Positions 10,350-19,745 of a DNA stretch of 55,362 nt are shown piece by piece. The translations under genes were made by a program, and so were the position numbers. Under the pieces are notes generated by a model that worked only from the letters and a program-made list of their open reading frames with translations, had not been told where the DNA came from and did no database searches. The stretch covers positions 1-55,362 of the forward strand of contig JAODMS010000069.1 of assembly GCA_025464925.1 (NCBI GenBank), written 5' to 3'. This stretch comes from Arthrobacter sp. GTDB lineage: Bacteria; Actinomycetota; Actinomycetes; Actinomycetales; Micrococcaceae. How positions within the stretch are numbered: position 1 is the first letter of the stretch; each line of letters begins with the position of its first letter.

Positions 10350-11147
10350 GTGAACCCGGAATCCTCCCGCTCGATCCTCGGCAGCAGCGAGCTGACGCGC
10401 TTCCGCCTGGCCCCGAATCCGGGCCCGATGAGCCTGCACGGCACCAACTCCTACCTCATCGCGGCCCCCGGGGCGGCGGGGACCGTCGTGGTGGATCCGG
10501 GCCCCCTCGATGAGCAGCATCTGCGGGAACTGGCAGCGGCCGGACCGGTGGAACTGATCCTCCTCACGCACCGGCACGCCGACCACTCCGCCGCCGCCGC
10601 GCGCTTCGCCGCACTCACGGGCGCCCCCGTGCGGGCCGCGGACCCCGCCCACTGCCACGCGGGCAGCCCGCTGCTGGACGGCGAAATCCTCCGGGCAGCC
10701 GGAGCGGAGCTCAGGGTACTGGCGACGCCCGGCCACACCTCGGATTCGGTCTGCTTCCACCTGCCCCAGGACGGCCCGCACGGCTCGGTGCTCACGGGGG
10801 ACACCATCCTGGGCCTCGGCACCACGGTCCTCGACTACCCCGACGGAACCCTCGGCGACTACCTGGAATCCCTGGACCGGCTGGAACGCCTGGGGCCGGC
10901 CACCGTCCTGCCTGGGCATGGTCCCGTGCTGCCGGAACTGGACGGCACCGTCCGGGCCTACCGGGAGCACCGGCAGGGACGGCTCACCCAGATCCGGGCC
11001 GCACTCGAGGTCCTGGGGGCGGACGCCAGCGTCTCGGAGGTGGCGGATGCCGTCTACGACGACGTCGAACCGGCGGTGCGTCCGGCGGCGGAGCTTTCGG
11101 TGGCCGCCCAGCTCGAGTACCTGCGCTCCCGGACCGGCAGTCCCTGA
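10350..11147 (+). CDS. Metallo-beta-lactamase fold hydrolase
   Basis: A 265-residue protein of the MBL superfamily, closest in layout to the LACTB2/hydroxyacylglutathione hydrolase-like group. The zinc-ligand motif THRHADH is at residues 73-79, followed by TPGHTSDSV (third His), LTGDTILG (Asp) and LPGHGP (last His), so the active site looks complete. The start is GTG. It lies between the ilvE terminator and an FAH-family gene, with about 100 bases to the latter. The substrate is unknown; thioesterase, glyoxalase II-like or nuclease roles are all possible within this fold. Confidence 0.85.
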   Translation: MNPESSRSILGSSELTRFRLAPNPGPMSLHGTNSYLIAAPGAAGTVVVDPGPLDEQHLRELAAAGPVELILLTHRHADHSAAAARFAALTGAPVRAADPAHCHAGSPLLDGEILRAAGAELRVLATPGHTSDSVCFHLPQDGPHGSVLTGDTILGLGTTVLDYPDGTLGDYLESLDRLERLGPATVLPGHGPVLPELDGTVRAYREHRQGRLTQIRAALEVLGADASVSEVADAVYDDVEPAVRPAAELSVAAQLEYLRSRTGSP

Positions 11148-11250
11148 CCGCTCGTCTGACCGCTGGCGCGGACCTCGGGCACGCCGGCCCGCAGGGCAGC
11201 GGGCTGGTCGCCGGCCGGGAAGCGCCGCGCGAGACGGTAGGCTTTGCACC

Positions 11251-12027
11251 ATGCGTATCGCCCGGTTTGTAGTCGATTCTGATCCCCTCTACGGCGTGGT
11301 GGAAGGTGAGCCCGGCAGTGAGGAAGTCACTGTCATCAAGGGTGATCCCTTCTTCCACGGCGTGGAACGAACTGCCATGAAGCACAAGCTCGAGGACGTC
11401 CGGCTCCTTGCGCCGATCATTCCGCGCAGCAAGGTCGTCGGCGTCGGCCGCAACTTTGTCGAGCACGCCCACGAGCTCGGCAACGAGGTCCCGAAGCAGC
11501 CGCTGCTCTTCCTGAAGCCGAACACCTCCGTGATCGGCCCGAACGACCCGATCATCCTGCCGGAGTTCTCCGAGGAGGTGTCCTTCGAAGCCGAGCTCTG
11601 CGTGGTGATCGGGCGGATCTGCAAGGATGTGCCCGAAGAACGCGTCGACGATGTCATCTTCGGCTACACGTGCGGCAACGACCTCACGGCCCGCGACGTC
11701 CAGAAGACGGACCTGCAGTGGGCCCGCGCCAAGGGCTTTGACACCTCCGCGCCCCTGGGGCCGTGGATCGAGACCGAGCTCGACACCGAGGACCTGCAGA
11801 TCCAGGGCTGGCTGAACGGCGAACTGCGCCAGGACGGCAGCACCAGCCAGATGATCCGGGGAGTCCGCGAGCTGGTGTCCATCGTCTCGCAGGCCTTCAC
11901 CCTGCTGCCCGGCGACGTCATCATGACCGGCACCCCGGCCGGCGTCGGCCTGGTTGACGCCGGCGACCGGTATGACGTCGAGATCGAGGGCATCGGCCGG
12001 CTCTCCAACCCGGTCGTCCGCCGCTAG
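11251..12027 (+). CDS. Fumarylacetoacetate hydrolase family protein
   Basis: A 258-residue FAH-domain enzyme, probably a 2-hydroxyhepta-dienedioate isomerase-like or acylpyruvase/oxaloacetate decarboxylase-type protein. It starts at ATG 11251. It shows [16 protein letters not shown], the metal-binding pair in [13 protein letters not shown], and the following [14 protein letters not shown] with the metal Asp, then MTGTPAGVG at the C-terminus. The reaction cannot be fixed from sequence, since FAH-fold proteins act on several dicarbonyl substrates. It is commonly found next to gltX in Arthrobacter-like genomes, as here. Confidence 0.85.
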   Translation: MRIARFVVDSDPLYGVVEGEPGSEEVTVIKGDPFFHGVERTAMKHKLEDVRLLAPIIPRSKVVGVGRNFVEHAHELGNEVPKQPLLFLKPNTSVIGPNDPIILPEFSEEVSFEAELCVVIGRICKDVPEERVDDVIFGYTCGNDLTARDVQKTDLQWARAKGFDTSAPLGPWIETELDTEDLQIQGWLNGELRQDGSTSQMIRGVRELVSIVSQAFTLLPGDVIMTGTPAGVGLVDAGDRYDVEIEGIGRLSNPVVRR

Positions 12028-12157
12028 TCCGTTCCCAAGCAAAAAACTGCGCCGATTTCGGACAGTCGCACCGTGGATCCGCGGGGCGGCTGTCCGTCTT
12101 TGTAGCGGAAACCGCGGGCAGCCGGCGATGATAGGGGTTGGTAATGTTGGTTGCACT

Positions 12158-13705
12158 ATGACTACTCCTTCTGCGCCCAGCGCCGTCTCCAGTGAAGCCG
12201 CCAGCCCCGCCCTCCGCGGAATGACCAGTGAAGTCAGCGCGGAAACCCCGGTCCGCGTCCGGTTCTGCCCCTCGCCCACGGGCACTCCGCACGTCGGCCT
12301 GATCCGCACGGCTCTCTTCAACTGGGCACACGCCCGGCACACCAAGGGCACCTTCGTGTTCCGCATCGAGGACACGGACGCGGCGCGCGACTCGGAGGAG
12401 AGCTACCAGCAGCTGCTCGAGGCGCTCAAATGGCTCGGCATCACCTGGGAAGAAGGCGTGGAAGTCGGCGGGCCGCACGAGCCGTACCGCCAGTCGCAGC
12501 GCCTTGACCTCTACAAGGACGTTGTCACCAAGCTGGTCGAGGCCGGCTACGCCTACGAGTGCTACTCCACGCCGGAGGAAGTCGAGGCACGCCACCGGGC
12601 GGCCGGCCGGGACCCCAAGCTCGGCTATGACAACTTCGACCGCGAGCTCTCCGATGAGCAGCTGGCGGCGTTCAAGGCCGAGGGCCGCAAGCCCGTGCTG
12701 CGCGTGCGGATGCCGGCGGAGGACGTCACCTTTACCGACATGGTCCGCGGCGAGATCACCTTCAAGCCCGGCAGCATTCCGGACTACGTCATCGTCCGTG
12801 CCGACGGATCCCCGCTGTACACCCTGGTCAACCCCGTCGATGACGCCCTCATGGGCATCACGCACGTGCTGCGCGGCGAGGATCTGCTCTCCTCCACGCC
12901 CCGCCAGGTGGTGCTGATCCGCGCGCTCATGGACATCGGCGTCGCCAGCTACATGCCGGTCTTCGGGCACCTGCCGTACGTCATGGGCGAGGGCAACAAG
13001 AAGCTCTCCAAGCGCGATCCGCAGTCGAACCTGTTCCTGCTCCGGGACCGCGGGTTCATTCCGGAGGGCCTGCTCAACTACCTCTCCCTGCTGGGCTGGA
13101 GCCTCTCCGCCGACGAGGACATCTTCACGGTCGAACAGCTGATCGAGCACTTCGACGTGCACGATGTGCTCGCCAACCCCGCGCGCTTCGACATCAAGAA
13201 GGCCGAGGCCATCAACGGCACGCACATCCGCATGCTGGACCCGGAAGATTTCCGCGGGCGGCTGGTGCCGTACCTGCAGGCCGCAGGACTGGTCGGCGCA
13301 AGCCTCACCGGGCGTGAGGAGGAGATCCTCGCCGAAGCCGCCCCGCTGATCCAGGAGCGCATCTCGCTGCTGGGCGAGGCGCCCGAGATGCTCGCCTTCC
13401 TGTTCAAGGCCGACGACGCGATCGACGTAGCCGATGACGCCCGCAAGGGACTCCCGGAGAACCTCGGCGAGGTCCTTGACGCCGCGCTGGCGGCGCTCGA
13501 GCCCGTTTCCGACTGGAACACGGAAAACATCCAGGCTGTGCTGAAGGAGGCGCTCGTCGAGGGGCTCGGGGTCAAGCCGCGGCTGGCCTTCGGGCCGGTC
13601 CGCACGGCCATCTCCGGCCGCCGGATCTCCCCGCCGCTGTTCGAATCCATGGTCATCCTGGGCAAGGACGCGTCCCTGGCCCGCCTGCGGGCATTCCGCG
13701 GCTGA
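12158..13705 (+). CDS. gltX: Glutamyl-tRNA synthetase
   Basis: Class I synthetase charging tRNA-Glu (a tRNA-Glu gene lies 1 kb downstream). The ATG at 12158 gives 515 residues; an in-frame ATG at 12221 would also leave the whole catalytic core, which begins at [17 protein letters not shown] (HIGH-equivalent HVGL). The second signature NKKLSKRDP (KLSKR) is near residue 285, followed by the anticodon-binding helical domain. The stop overlaps the next start by one base (TGATG), so gltX and the HAD gene are probably one transcript. Confidence 0.95.
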   Translation: MTTPSAPSAVSSEAASPALRGMTSEVSAETPVRVRFCPSPTGTPHVGLIRTALFNWAHARHTKGTFVFRIEDTDAARDSEESYQQLLEALKWLGITWEEGVEVGGPHEPYRQSQRLDLYKDVVTKLVEAGYAYECYSTPEEVEARHRAAGRDPKLGYDNFDRELSDEQLAAFKAEGRKPVLRVRMPAEDVTFTDMVRGEITFKPGSIPDYVIVRADGSPLYTLVNPVDDALMGITHVLRGEDLLSSTPRQVVLIRALMDIGVASYMPVFGHLPYVMGEGNKKLSKRDPQSNLFLLRDRGFIPEGLLNYLSLLGWSLSADEDIFTVEQLIEHFDVHDVLANPARFDIKKAEAINGTHIRMLDPEDFRGRLVPYLQAAGLVGASLTGREEEILAEAAPLIQERISLLGEAPEMLAFLFKADDAIDVADDARKGLPENLGEVLDAALAALEPVSDWNTENIQAVLKEALVEGLGVKPRLAFGPVRTAISGRRISPPLFESMVILGKDASLARLRAFRG

Positions 13706-14436
13706 TGGCGCCCGAGACCGGGAACGGCGTGCTGGCCACCGGCCTGGGCGATATCCGGGGCGTGTTGTTCGACATCGATGACACCCTCGTGGACCTGGAA
13801 TTCGCCATGACGGCCGCGTTGCGTGATGCCAGCGAGCACCTCCTGCCCGAACTGGACCAGGCCGGGTGGGAAAAGTTCGGGCGGATCTTCACCCGCGAGA
13901 CCACCCACTTCTACGACCGCTACCTGGCCGGTGAGTTGAGCTTCAACGAACAACGCCTGCTCCGCGGCCGCGCCGCCCTGGGGCACTTCGGCGTCGAGCT
14001 GGAAGAGGGCGAGCAGTCCCACCACTGGGTGAGCTCGTACGCGAGCCGCCAGCACGGCTACATCCGGGCTTTCGACGACGTCGCGCCGATGCTGGATGCC
14101 CTGGACGCAGCCGGCGTTCCCTATGGTGCCGTGAGCAACAATGTCCACGACTACCAGCGGGTGAAGCTCGACGCGGCCGGGCTGGAACGCATCAGGGTCC
14201 TCGTGGGCACCGATACCGTCGGCGTCCCCAAGCCGGACCCCGCCATCTACCTGGAGGGTGTCCGGCGCCTGGGAATCGGCGCCGGCGAAACGCTGTACGT
14301 CGGGGACAACCGGCTCCTCGACGCTGAAGGCTCGACCGCGGCGGGCCTGCTGGGCGTCTGGCTTAACCGCGGCGGGGAGCCGGCCCAGGGTTTCCTCGGA
14401 CGCGAGGTCGGCTCCCTGCTCGAACTGTTGGCCTAG
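13705..14436 (+). CDS. HAD-family hydrolase
   Basis: A 243-residue haloacid dehalogenase-like phosphatase. Motif I is LFDIDDTLVD with the nucleophile and acid/base aspartates, motif II is the Ser in VSNNVHD, and motifs III/IV are the Lys in GVPKPDPAIY and GDNRLLD. A helical cap domain lies between motifs I and II. It is translationally coupled to gltX by a one-base overlap. Its substrate is not evident; small phosphorylated metabolites are typical. Confidence 0.9.
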   Translation: MAPETGNGVLATGLGDIRGVLFDIDDTLVDLEFAMTAALRDASEHLLPELDQAGWEKFGRIFTRETTHFYDRYLAGELSFNEQRLLRGRAALGHFGVELEEGEQSHHWVSSYASRQHGYIRAFDDVAPMLDALDAAGVPYGAVSNNVHDYQRVKLDAAGLERIRVLVGTDTVGVPKPDPAIYLEGVRRLGIGAGETLYVGDNRLLDAEGSTAAGLLGVWLNRGGEPAQGFLGREVGSLLELLA

Positions 14437-14575
14437 GATGCCTCCGCCGGCGGCCCGCCCGGGCCGGACGCCGCCTCGATTTGTGCGGGGGAAAACTCTC
14501 GGGTAAAGTAATTACTCGTGCTGAGGCGCAGGGAGCGCGGGTTTAGACCCGGGGAGTCCGGCCCGAAAGTATCAT

Positions 14576-14647
14576 TGGGATATGGTGTAATTGGCAACAC
14601 TACGGTTTCTGGTACCGTCATTCTAGGTTCGAGTCCTGGTATCCCAG
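14576..14647 (+). tRNA. tRNA-Gln (CTG anticodon)
   Basis: A full cloverleaf can be drawn: acceptor TGGGATA with TATCCCA, D arm GTGTAATTGGCAACAC, anticodon arm ACGGT-TTCTGGT-ACCGT giving anticodon CTG, T arm CTAGG-TTCGAGT-CCTGG, discriminator G. CCA is not encoded. Confidence 0.95.
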
Positions 14648-14658
14648 CTCTGAAAAAT

Positions 14659-14766
14659 CCGCGGTATTCCGCGGCCGATCAGGGGTTTTGAATCGGCTGG
14701 ACCGATTTGAAACGCTTGCTGAGTGTATGAAATACTCACTTGGCGTGGACAGTAGAAGTACTGTCC
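14659..14766. other. Hairpin-rich spacer between the two tRNA genes
   Basis: The 131-base spacer between the tRNAs has no gene. It holds a 6-bp hairpin CCGCGG-tatt-CCGCGG (14659-14674), a weaker one around GAGTGTATGAAATACTC (14721-14737), and a perfect 8-bp hairpin GGACAGTA-gaag-TACTGTCC (14747-14766) just before tRNA-Glu. These may be tRNA processing or termination signals. Confidence 0.4.
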
Positions 14767-14778
14767 TGGAGAGTACGC

Positions 14779-14851
14779 GGCCCCATCGTATAGCGGCCTA
14801 GTACGCTGCCCTCTCACGGCGGTAACGCGGGTTCGAATCCCGCTGGGGTCA
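14779..14851 (+). tRNA. tRNA-Glu (CTC anticodon)
   Basis: The cloverleaf has acceptor GGCCCCA with TGGGGTC (one G-T pair), anticodon arm CTGCC-CTCTCAC-GGCGG giving anticodon CTC, a T arm around GGTTCGAATCC, and discriminator A. CCA is not encoded. A terminator follows within seven bases. Confidence 0.95.
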
Positions 14852-14857
14852 CAGGTA

Positions 14858-14892
14858 AAACGGTTCCGGGCATCAGCCCGGGACCGTTTTTT
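14858..14892 (+). terminator. Rho-independent terminator after tRNA-Glu
   Basis: AAACGGTTCCGGGC pairs with GCCCGGGACCGTTT (one mismatch) around an ATCA loop, and the arm runs into six Ts. It is the most classical terminator in the window. Confidence 0.9.
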
Positions 14893-14959
14893 CTTGCCCA
14901 AGTTTCCCGGGCCGGAACTCCCGGCCCGGGAATTCCTGCTGAACTGGCATGATGATGCT

Positions 14960-16741
14960 GTGAGCTTCCAAGAAAACCCAGGGCCCGCCGGGGATCACGC
15001 GCCGGCGGCGCGGACAGCCGCGGCCGTCGGGCTGCTGGAAGCGGTCCGCCGCGACCTGGCGACGACCACCCTTCCGCTCGCGCTGCCGGGCGCGGAAGAG
15101 GCGCGGCTCGATATCCGCCACGCACTGTCCCAGCTCGATGACTACATCCTTCCTCGGTACCGCAGCCTCGACGCGCCCCTGCTGGCGGTCGTGGGAGGTT
15201 CCACCGGTGCGGGAAAGTCCACGCTGGTCAACGGGCTGGTGGGCCATCCCGTCACCCGTGCCGGGGCCATCCGCCCCACAACGCGCCAGCCCATCTTGCT
15301 GCACCACCCTGATGACTCCGGCTGGTTTGAGGACCAGCGGGTACTGCCGACCCTGAGCCGGATCCGCGGCGCCGTGGTGGGCGCGCCCCTGCCCGCGAAC
15401 CAAGCCGGGCCCGCCCCCGATGCCGCTTTCATCTCCTCCCTCGTGCTGATCGCCGATGCTGCGGTGCCGGCGGGCGTCGCCCTGCTGGACGCTCCCGACG
15501 TCGACTCCATCGCCGAGGACAACCGCAGACTGGCCGGCCAGCTGTTGGCGGCGGCCGATCTCTGGGTCTTCGTCACCACCGCCAACCGCTATGCCGATGC
15601 CGTCCCCTGGAAGCTGCTGCTGGACGCCGCCTCCCGCGACATCACGGTCGCCGTGGTGCTGGACCGTGTTCCTCCCGCGGCCGAAGCCGAGGTCAGCGCG
15701 GACCTGCTGGCCATGCTCGATCGTGAGGGCCTGGGCGGCGCACGCCTCTTCGTGGTGCCGGAGGCGGCGCTGGATGGAATGGGAATGCTGCCGTCCGGCG
15801 CCGTGGATCCGCTGCGGCTCTGGCTCCAGGAACTCGCCGCGGATGCCGCCGGGCGCGCCGAGATTGCCCGCCGGACCCTCAACGGCACGGTCAAAGCGCT
15901 GGGCAACCGGGTGGAGGCAGCCGCACAGGCGGCCGAGGCCCAGCAGCGCGCCGCCGACGTCCTGGCCTCGGACGCCCGCAGCGCCTACGAGGACGCCGTC
16001 ACCAGGATCCTCGAAGCCACCCGTGACGGGGCGCTCCTGCGCGGCGAGGTCCTGGCCCGCTGGCAGGACTTCGTCGGCACGGGCGAGTTCTTCCGGGCCA
16101 TGGAGCAGAACATCGGGCGCTTCCGGGACCGCATGGGCGCCTTCCTTCGGGGTGAACCCGCCCCCGCGGTTGGGGTGGAAACCGCCATCGAAACGGGACT
16201 GCAGGCGGTGATCGTCGATGAAGCCGCCAACGCCGCGGAAGACACCGACCAGCGGTGGCGCTCCGACCCGGCCGGCCGGCAGCTGCTGGGCGGAAACGAC
16301 CTGTCCGCGCCCAGCGGGGGCTTCGCGGAGAAGGTGGCGGTGGAGATCCGGGCGTGGCAGGGGGCCCTGATGGAACTCATCCGGACCGAGGGCCAGGGCA
16401 AGCGCAGCCAAGCCCGCTGGCTGTCCTTCGGCATCAACGGCTTGGGGGCAGCCCTGATGATCGTGGTGTTCTCGATGACCGCAGGCCTGACCGGGCTGGA
16501 GGTCGGCGTCGCCGGCGGGACAGCGGTCGTCGGGCAGCGGGTCCTCGAGGCGGTGTTCGGCGAGGACGCCGTCCGCCGCCTCGCCCGGAGCGCCCGCGAG
16601 GACCTCCACACCCGCTGCCAGAGCCTGCTCCGGGCCGAACAGGAACGTTTCCTGGACCGGCTGGAGGTCTCCGGCGGAGTGCCGCCGGCCGTGCTCGCCG
16701 AGCACGCCGCGGAACTGCGCCGGCTGGCGGCCGCCGCATGA
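14960..16741 (+). CDS. Dynamin-like GTPase, first of a pair
   Basis: A 593-residue large GTPase, probably membrane-associated. The GTG at 14960 is preferred because the region before it overlaps the terminator. It shows a P-loop (GGSTGAGKSTLVNGL, about residue 75), a conserved switch threonine region (RPTTRQP), and a G3-like LLDAPDVDS. A hydrophobic segment lies around residue 500 (INGLGAALMIVVFSMTAGLTG). The rest is helical and Ala/Arg-rich, as in bacterial dynamins. The stop overlaps the next start (ATGA). Bacterial dynamin pairs are known (DynA/DynB in Streptomyces, IniA/IniC in mycobacteria), where they remodel or protect membranes. Membership of those exact families is inference. Confidence 0.75.
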   Translation: MSFQENPGPAGDHAPAARTAAAVGLLEAVRRDLATTTLPLALPGAEEARLDIRHALSQLDDYILPRYRSLDAPLLAVVGGSTGAGKSTLVNGLVGHPVTRAGAIRPTTRQPILLHHPDDSGWFEDQRVLPTLSRIRGAVVGAPLPANQAGPAPDAAFISSLVLIADAAVPAGVALLDAPDVDSIAEDNRRLAGQLLAAADLWVFVTTANRYADAVPWKLLLDAASRDITVAVVLDRVPPAAEAEVSADLLAMLDREGLGGARLFVVPEAALDGMGMLPSGAVDPLRLWLQELAADAAGRAEIARRTLNGTVKALGNRVEAAAQAAEAQQRAADVLASDARSAYEDAVTRILEATRDGALLRGEVLARWQDFVGTGEFFRAMEQNIGRFRDRMGAFLRGEPAPAVGVETAIETGLQAVIVDEAANAAEDTDQRWRSDPAGRQLLGGNDLSAPSGGFAEKVAVEIRAWQGALMELIRTEGQGKRSQARWLSFGINGLGAALMIVVFSMTAGLTGLEVGVAGGTAVVGQRVLEAVFGEDAVRRLARSAREDLHTRCQSLLRAEQERFLDRLEVSGGVPPAVLAEHAAELRRLAAAA

Positions 16742-18357
16742 GCCGACACGGCGCCTCCCGCGAAGCCCTGCAGCTGGACCGGCGGCTCGAAGCGCTGGAC
16801 CACGCTCGGGAGCTGGCCGCCGGCGCGTTGCCGGAGGAGACCCTCGCTGAGGTGCTCCAGGTGCTGGACCGCGCCAGCTCCCGGCGCGCACTCTCCGCAG
16901 ACCACACCGTGGTGGGCTTCTTCGGTGCCACCGGAAGCGGCAAATCCTCGCTTTTCAATGCAGTCAACGGGGCCGAGATTGCGACGGCGGCGGCCCGCCG
17001 GCCCACCACATCGGAACCGCTGGCCAGCATCTGGGGAGAAGACGGCAGCGGGCCCCTGTTGGATTGGCTTGCGGTCAACAAACGGCACCACGCCGCAGCC
17101 GTACCCGGTTTCGCCGATGAAGCCACAGGCCTAATCCTGCTGGACCTGCCCGACTTCGACTCCACGCGCGCAGCCAACCGGGAGATCGTGCAGCGGATGG
17201 TCGGCCTGGTGGATGTGCTCGTCTGGGTGCTCGACCCGCAGAAGTACGCGGACGCCGCCGTGCACAACGACTTCCTGACCCCACTGGCCTCCCACGGGGC
17301 CGTCACGGTCGTGGTGCTCAACCAAGTAGACCGGCTGCCCGCAGCCGACGTCGGGCCGGTCCTGGACTCGCTGAAGGCGATTCTCGCCAGGGACGGGCTC
17401 GGCAAGGTCCAGGTGCTGGGCGCCTCGGCGCTCGAGGGGACGGGAGTGGACAAGGTGCGGTCCACGATCCGGCACGTGGCGCTCCAGCGGCAGGCCCTGG
17501 CCCAGCGGCTGGCCGCGGATGTCGCGCGCGCTGCCGCGCGGCTCGCGGAGGCCTCCGGCCCCGGAGAGGCTGCAGGGGTGAAGGCGGCCTCCAAGTCCCG
17601 CCTGGCCGGAGATTTGGCTACAGCCGCCAACGTACCGCTGGTGGTCGATGCCGTGGTCCGCTCCTACCGGCTGGAAGCCACCCGCCGGACAGGCTGGCCC
17701 GTGACGCGCTGGCTGGCCAGATTCAGGCCGGATCCGCTGCGGCGGCTGAACCTGCGCCGCGAGGGTGCCGGCCCGGAACTGAGCCGGACGTCGTTGCCGC
17801 CCGCCGGCGCCCCGGAACGCGCCCGGACCGACGCCGCCGTGCGGGAGTTTGCGGATGCAGCCAGCGACGGCGCCCCTGGCCCGTGGCGCGCCGTCATCCG
17901 CGGCGCCGCCCGGAACGGCAGGGACCAGCTCCCGGATGCGCTGGACCAGGCCATTGCCCGGACCGACCTGAAAGCCGGCAGGAGGTCCTGGTGGTGGATC
18001 CTGTTCAACGTGGCCCAGTGGCTGGCGCTGCTGACGGCGGTCGGGGGATTCGGCTGGCTCGGCGTCCTGGCGGCGCTCGGCTATCTGCTGCTCCCCGTGC
18101 CGGAGGTCCCGCTGGTGCAAGGCTGGCCGGTACCCACCGTGATGATCGCCGGGGGAGCGCTGCTGGGCATCGTGCTGGCCATCGCGGGGAAGCTCATTGC
18201 CGGTGCCGCGGCGCGGGCGCGCGGGGCGGCCGCCCGGAAACGGCTCAAATCCGCCGTCGCGGCCGTGGCGGAACGGCATGTGGTGGAGCCGGTGGCGCTC
18301 GAGGTCAGCCGCTTGAGGTCCTTCAACGCCGCGCTGGAGACGGCGGCGCAGCGCTAG
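16738..18357 (+). CDS. Dynamin/YfjP-like GTPase, second of a pair
   Basis: A 539-residue GTPase co-translated with the preceding one through an ATGA overlap. It has a P-loop (GATGSGKSSLFNAV), switch threonines (RRPTTSEP), G3 LLDLPDFDS and a clear G4 NQVD. Near the C-terminus are two membrane segments (about residues 420-450, beginning ILFNVAQWLALLTAV, and about 460-490, beginning VMIAGGALLGIVLAI), followed by a basic helical tail. The pairing of two related GTPases, one with firm membrane anchors, suggests a heteromeric membrane-remodelling complex. The next gene is convergent, 27 bases away. Confidence 0.75.
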   Translation: MSRHGASREALQLDRRLEALDHARELAAGALPEETLAEVLQVLDRASSRRALSADHTVVGFFGATGSGKSSLFNAVNGAEIATAAARRPTTSEPLASIWGEDGSGPLLDWLAVNKRHHAAAVPGFADEATGLILLDLPDFDSTRAANREIVQRMVGLVDVLVWVLDPQKYADAAVHNDFLTPLASHGAVTVVVLNQVDRLPAADVGPVLDSLKAILARDGLGKVQVLGASALEGTGVDKVRSTIRHVALQRQALAQRLAADVARAAARLAEASGPGEAAGVKAASKSRLAGDLATAANVPLVVDAVVRSYRLEATRRTGWPVTRWLARFRPDPLRRLNLRREGAGPELSRTSLPPAGAPERARTDAAVREFADAASDGAPGPWRAVIRGAARNGRDQLPDALDQAIARTDLKAGRRSWWWILFNVAQWLALLTAVGGFGWLGVLAALGYLLLPVPEVPLVQGWPVPTVMIAGGALLGIVLAIAGKLIAGAAARARGAAARKRLKSAVAAVAERHVVEPVALEVSRLRSFNAALETAAQR

Positions 18358-18384
18358 GGCACGGCTCCCTGGATTCTCGCCGGC

Positions 18385-18921
18385 CTACAGCCCCGCGGCG
18401 GCATCGCGCACCTTGACCAGGGTGCGCAAGTTCCGGGTGGTGGTGGCCGCCTTGTATTTCGGTTTTGAGGAAAGCTTGCTGAACGGGCTTTCCAGGGTGC
18501 CGCCGGCGGGCGCCAGCCAGGCTATGGCCTCCGGCCCGAGCCGGGTGAGCTCCGTACCGTCCAGGGCGCTTGCGGCCCGCTGGAGTTCAGACAGCACGTC
18601 CGGGTCCGAGGCGAGGGTGAGATAGGTATGCATGGAAGCGTCATCCGCCGGATAGCGGCACGCGGCCACGAGTTCGGCCACCCGGCCTGCCGTCAGCACC
18701 ACCACCCAGGCATCGTAGCCGAAGGTCTCCCGGAGGCAGGCCTCGAATTCCTGCTTCACCCCGGCGGGATCGAGTCCGCTGGCCAACACCACATTGCCGC
18801 TGGCCAGGAGTGTTTTCACGCCGGTGAACGGCCGGAATTCCAGTGCGTCCCTGAGGTCCGCCATCTTGATGTTGATGCCGCCGACATTGATGCCGCGCAG
18901 GAACACCGCATAGCCGTTCAT
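18385..18921 (-). CDS. DUF1697 family protein
   Basis: A protein of about 178 residues with the typical start YAVFLRGINVGGINIKMADLR followed by LLASGNVVLASG, as in DUF1697, whose function is unknown. The ATG at 18921 has an AGG eight bases upstream; a GTG two codons earlier (18927) is equally possible. It is cytoplasmic, with no signal or membrane segment. It sits between the convergent GTPase gene and the IclR regulator, which is read in the same direction 43 bases upstream, so the two may share a transcript. Confidence 0.8.
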   Translation of the reverse strand: MNGYAVFLRGINVGGINIKMADLRDALEFRPFTGVKTLLASGNVVLASGLDPAGVKQEFEACLRETFGYDAWVVVLTAGRVAELVAACRYPADDASMHTYLTLASDPDVLSELQRAASALDGTELTRLGPEAIAWLAPAGGTLESPFSKLSSKPKYKAATTTRNLRTLVKVRDAAAGL

Positions 18922-18964
18922 GGGCACAGCCTAGCTTCCCGCGATGCCGGGATGCGGCAGGGCC

Positions 18965-19684
18965 TCAGTCATTGGTCTTGCGCAGCGCATCGGTCAGGGC
19001 CCGGGCCGCGTTGCAGACCACCTCGGCGTGCAGGCGTCCGGGCTGGCGGGTCAGGCGCTCGATCGGGCCGGAAATCGACACGGCGGCGATCACGCGGCCG
19101 GACGGTCCGCGGACGGGGGCCGAGACGGACGCGACGCCGGGCTCGCGTTCGCCGAGGCTCTGGCCCCAGCCCCGGCGTCGGACTCCGGCGAGGACGGTGG
19201 GCGTGAAGCGGGCGGTCTGGAGCCCCTCGAGGAGGCGGTCGTGGTCCTCCCAGGCCAGCAGCACCTGGGCAGCGGAGCCGGCCTTCATGGACAGCTGCGT
19301 GCCGACGGGGATGGTGTCGCGGAGCCCGATGGGGCGTTCCGCCGACGCGACACAGACCCGCCAGTCGCCCTGGCGGCGGAAGATCTGGGCGCTTTCGCCG
19401 GTGGCGTCGCGCAGTTGCATCAGGACCGGGCCGGCCGAGGCAATCAGCCGGTCCTCGCCGGCGGCGGATGCCAGTTCCACCAGCCGGCTCCCCAGCACAA
19501 AGCGGCCCTGGATGTCGCGGCTGACCAGCCGGTGATGGACCAGCGCCAGGGCCAACCGGTGCACGGTCGGGCGGGCCAGGCCGGTGGCGGCTACGAGCTG
19601 CGCCAGGGTGGTGGGGCCGGCTTCCAGCGCGTCGAGCACATGAGCCGCTTTATCGATGACACCGACGCCACTAGAATTGTCCAT
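18965..19684 (-). CDS. IclR-family transcriptional regulator, probably of leucine genes
   Basis: A 239-residue DNA-binding protein with an N-terminal winged helix-turn-helix (LAQLVAATGLARPTVHRLA, about residues 28-46) and a C-terminal IclR effector domain. It is divergent from leuCD, and an inverted repeat (19700-19714) lies 16 bases from its own start, so it probably controls both itself and leuCD. Actinobacterial homologues in this position are LtbR (Corynebacterium) and NdgR (Streptomyces), which control leucine genes; assignment to that group rests on synteny and size. A related motif upstream of leuB suggests that gene is in the regulon. Confidence 0.88.
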   Translation of the reverse strand: MDNSSGVGVIDKAAHVLDALEAGPTTLAQLVAATGLARPTVHRLALALVHHRLVSRDIQGRFVLGSRLVELASAAGEDRLIASAGPVLMQLRDATGESAQIFRRQGDWRVCVASAERPIGLRDTIPVGTQLSMKAGSAAQVLLAWEDHDRLLEGLQTARFTPTVLAGVRRRGWGQSLGEREPGVASVSAPVRGPSGRVIAAVSISGPIERLTRQPGRLHAEVVCNAARALTDALRKTND

Positions 19685-19698
19685 GTGATGATACTGCC

Positions 19699-19714
19699 GT
19701 CTCAGTATCTGAGA
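19699..19714. promoter_or_regulatory. Inverted-repeat operator between the IclR gene and leuC
   Basis: TCTCAG-TAT-CTGAGA is a perfect 6-bp inverted repeat (19700-19714) in the 106-base divergent region. Read on the minus strand, 19709-19699 is GATACTGAGAC, which matches ten of eleven bases upstream of leuB (7938-7948). Position and symmetry fit the operator of the divergent IclR regulator. Confidence 0.6.
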
Positions 19715-19745
19715 TGCAAATCATTCGGCTGGCATATCACCGGGG

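Noticed and set aside
14873..16891. 672-codon open frame on the minus strand opposite the first dynamin-like gene
   Set aside because: Antisense artefact of high GC; the plus-strand GTPase has clear P-loop motifs and coupled neighbours.
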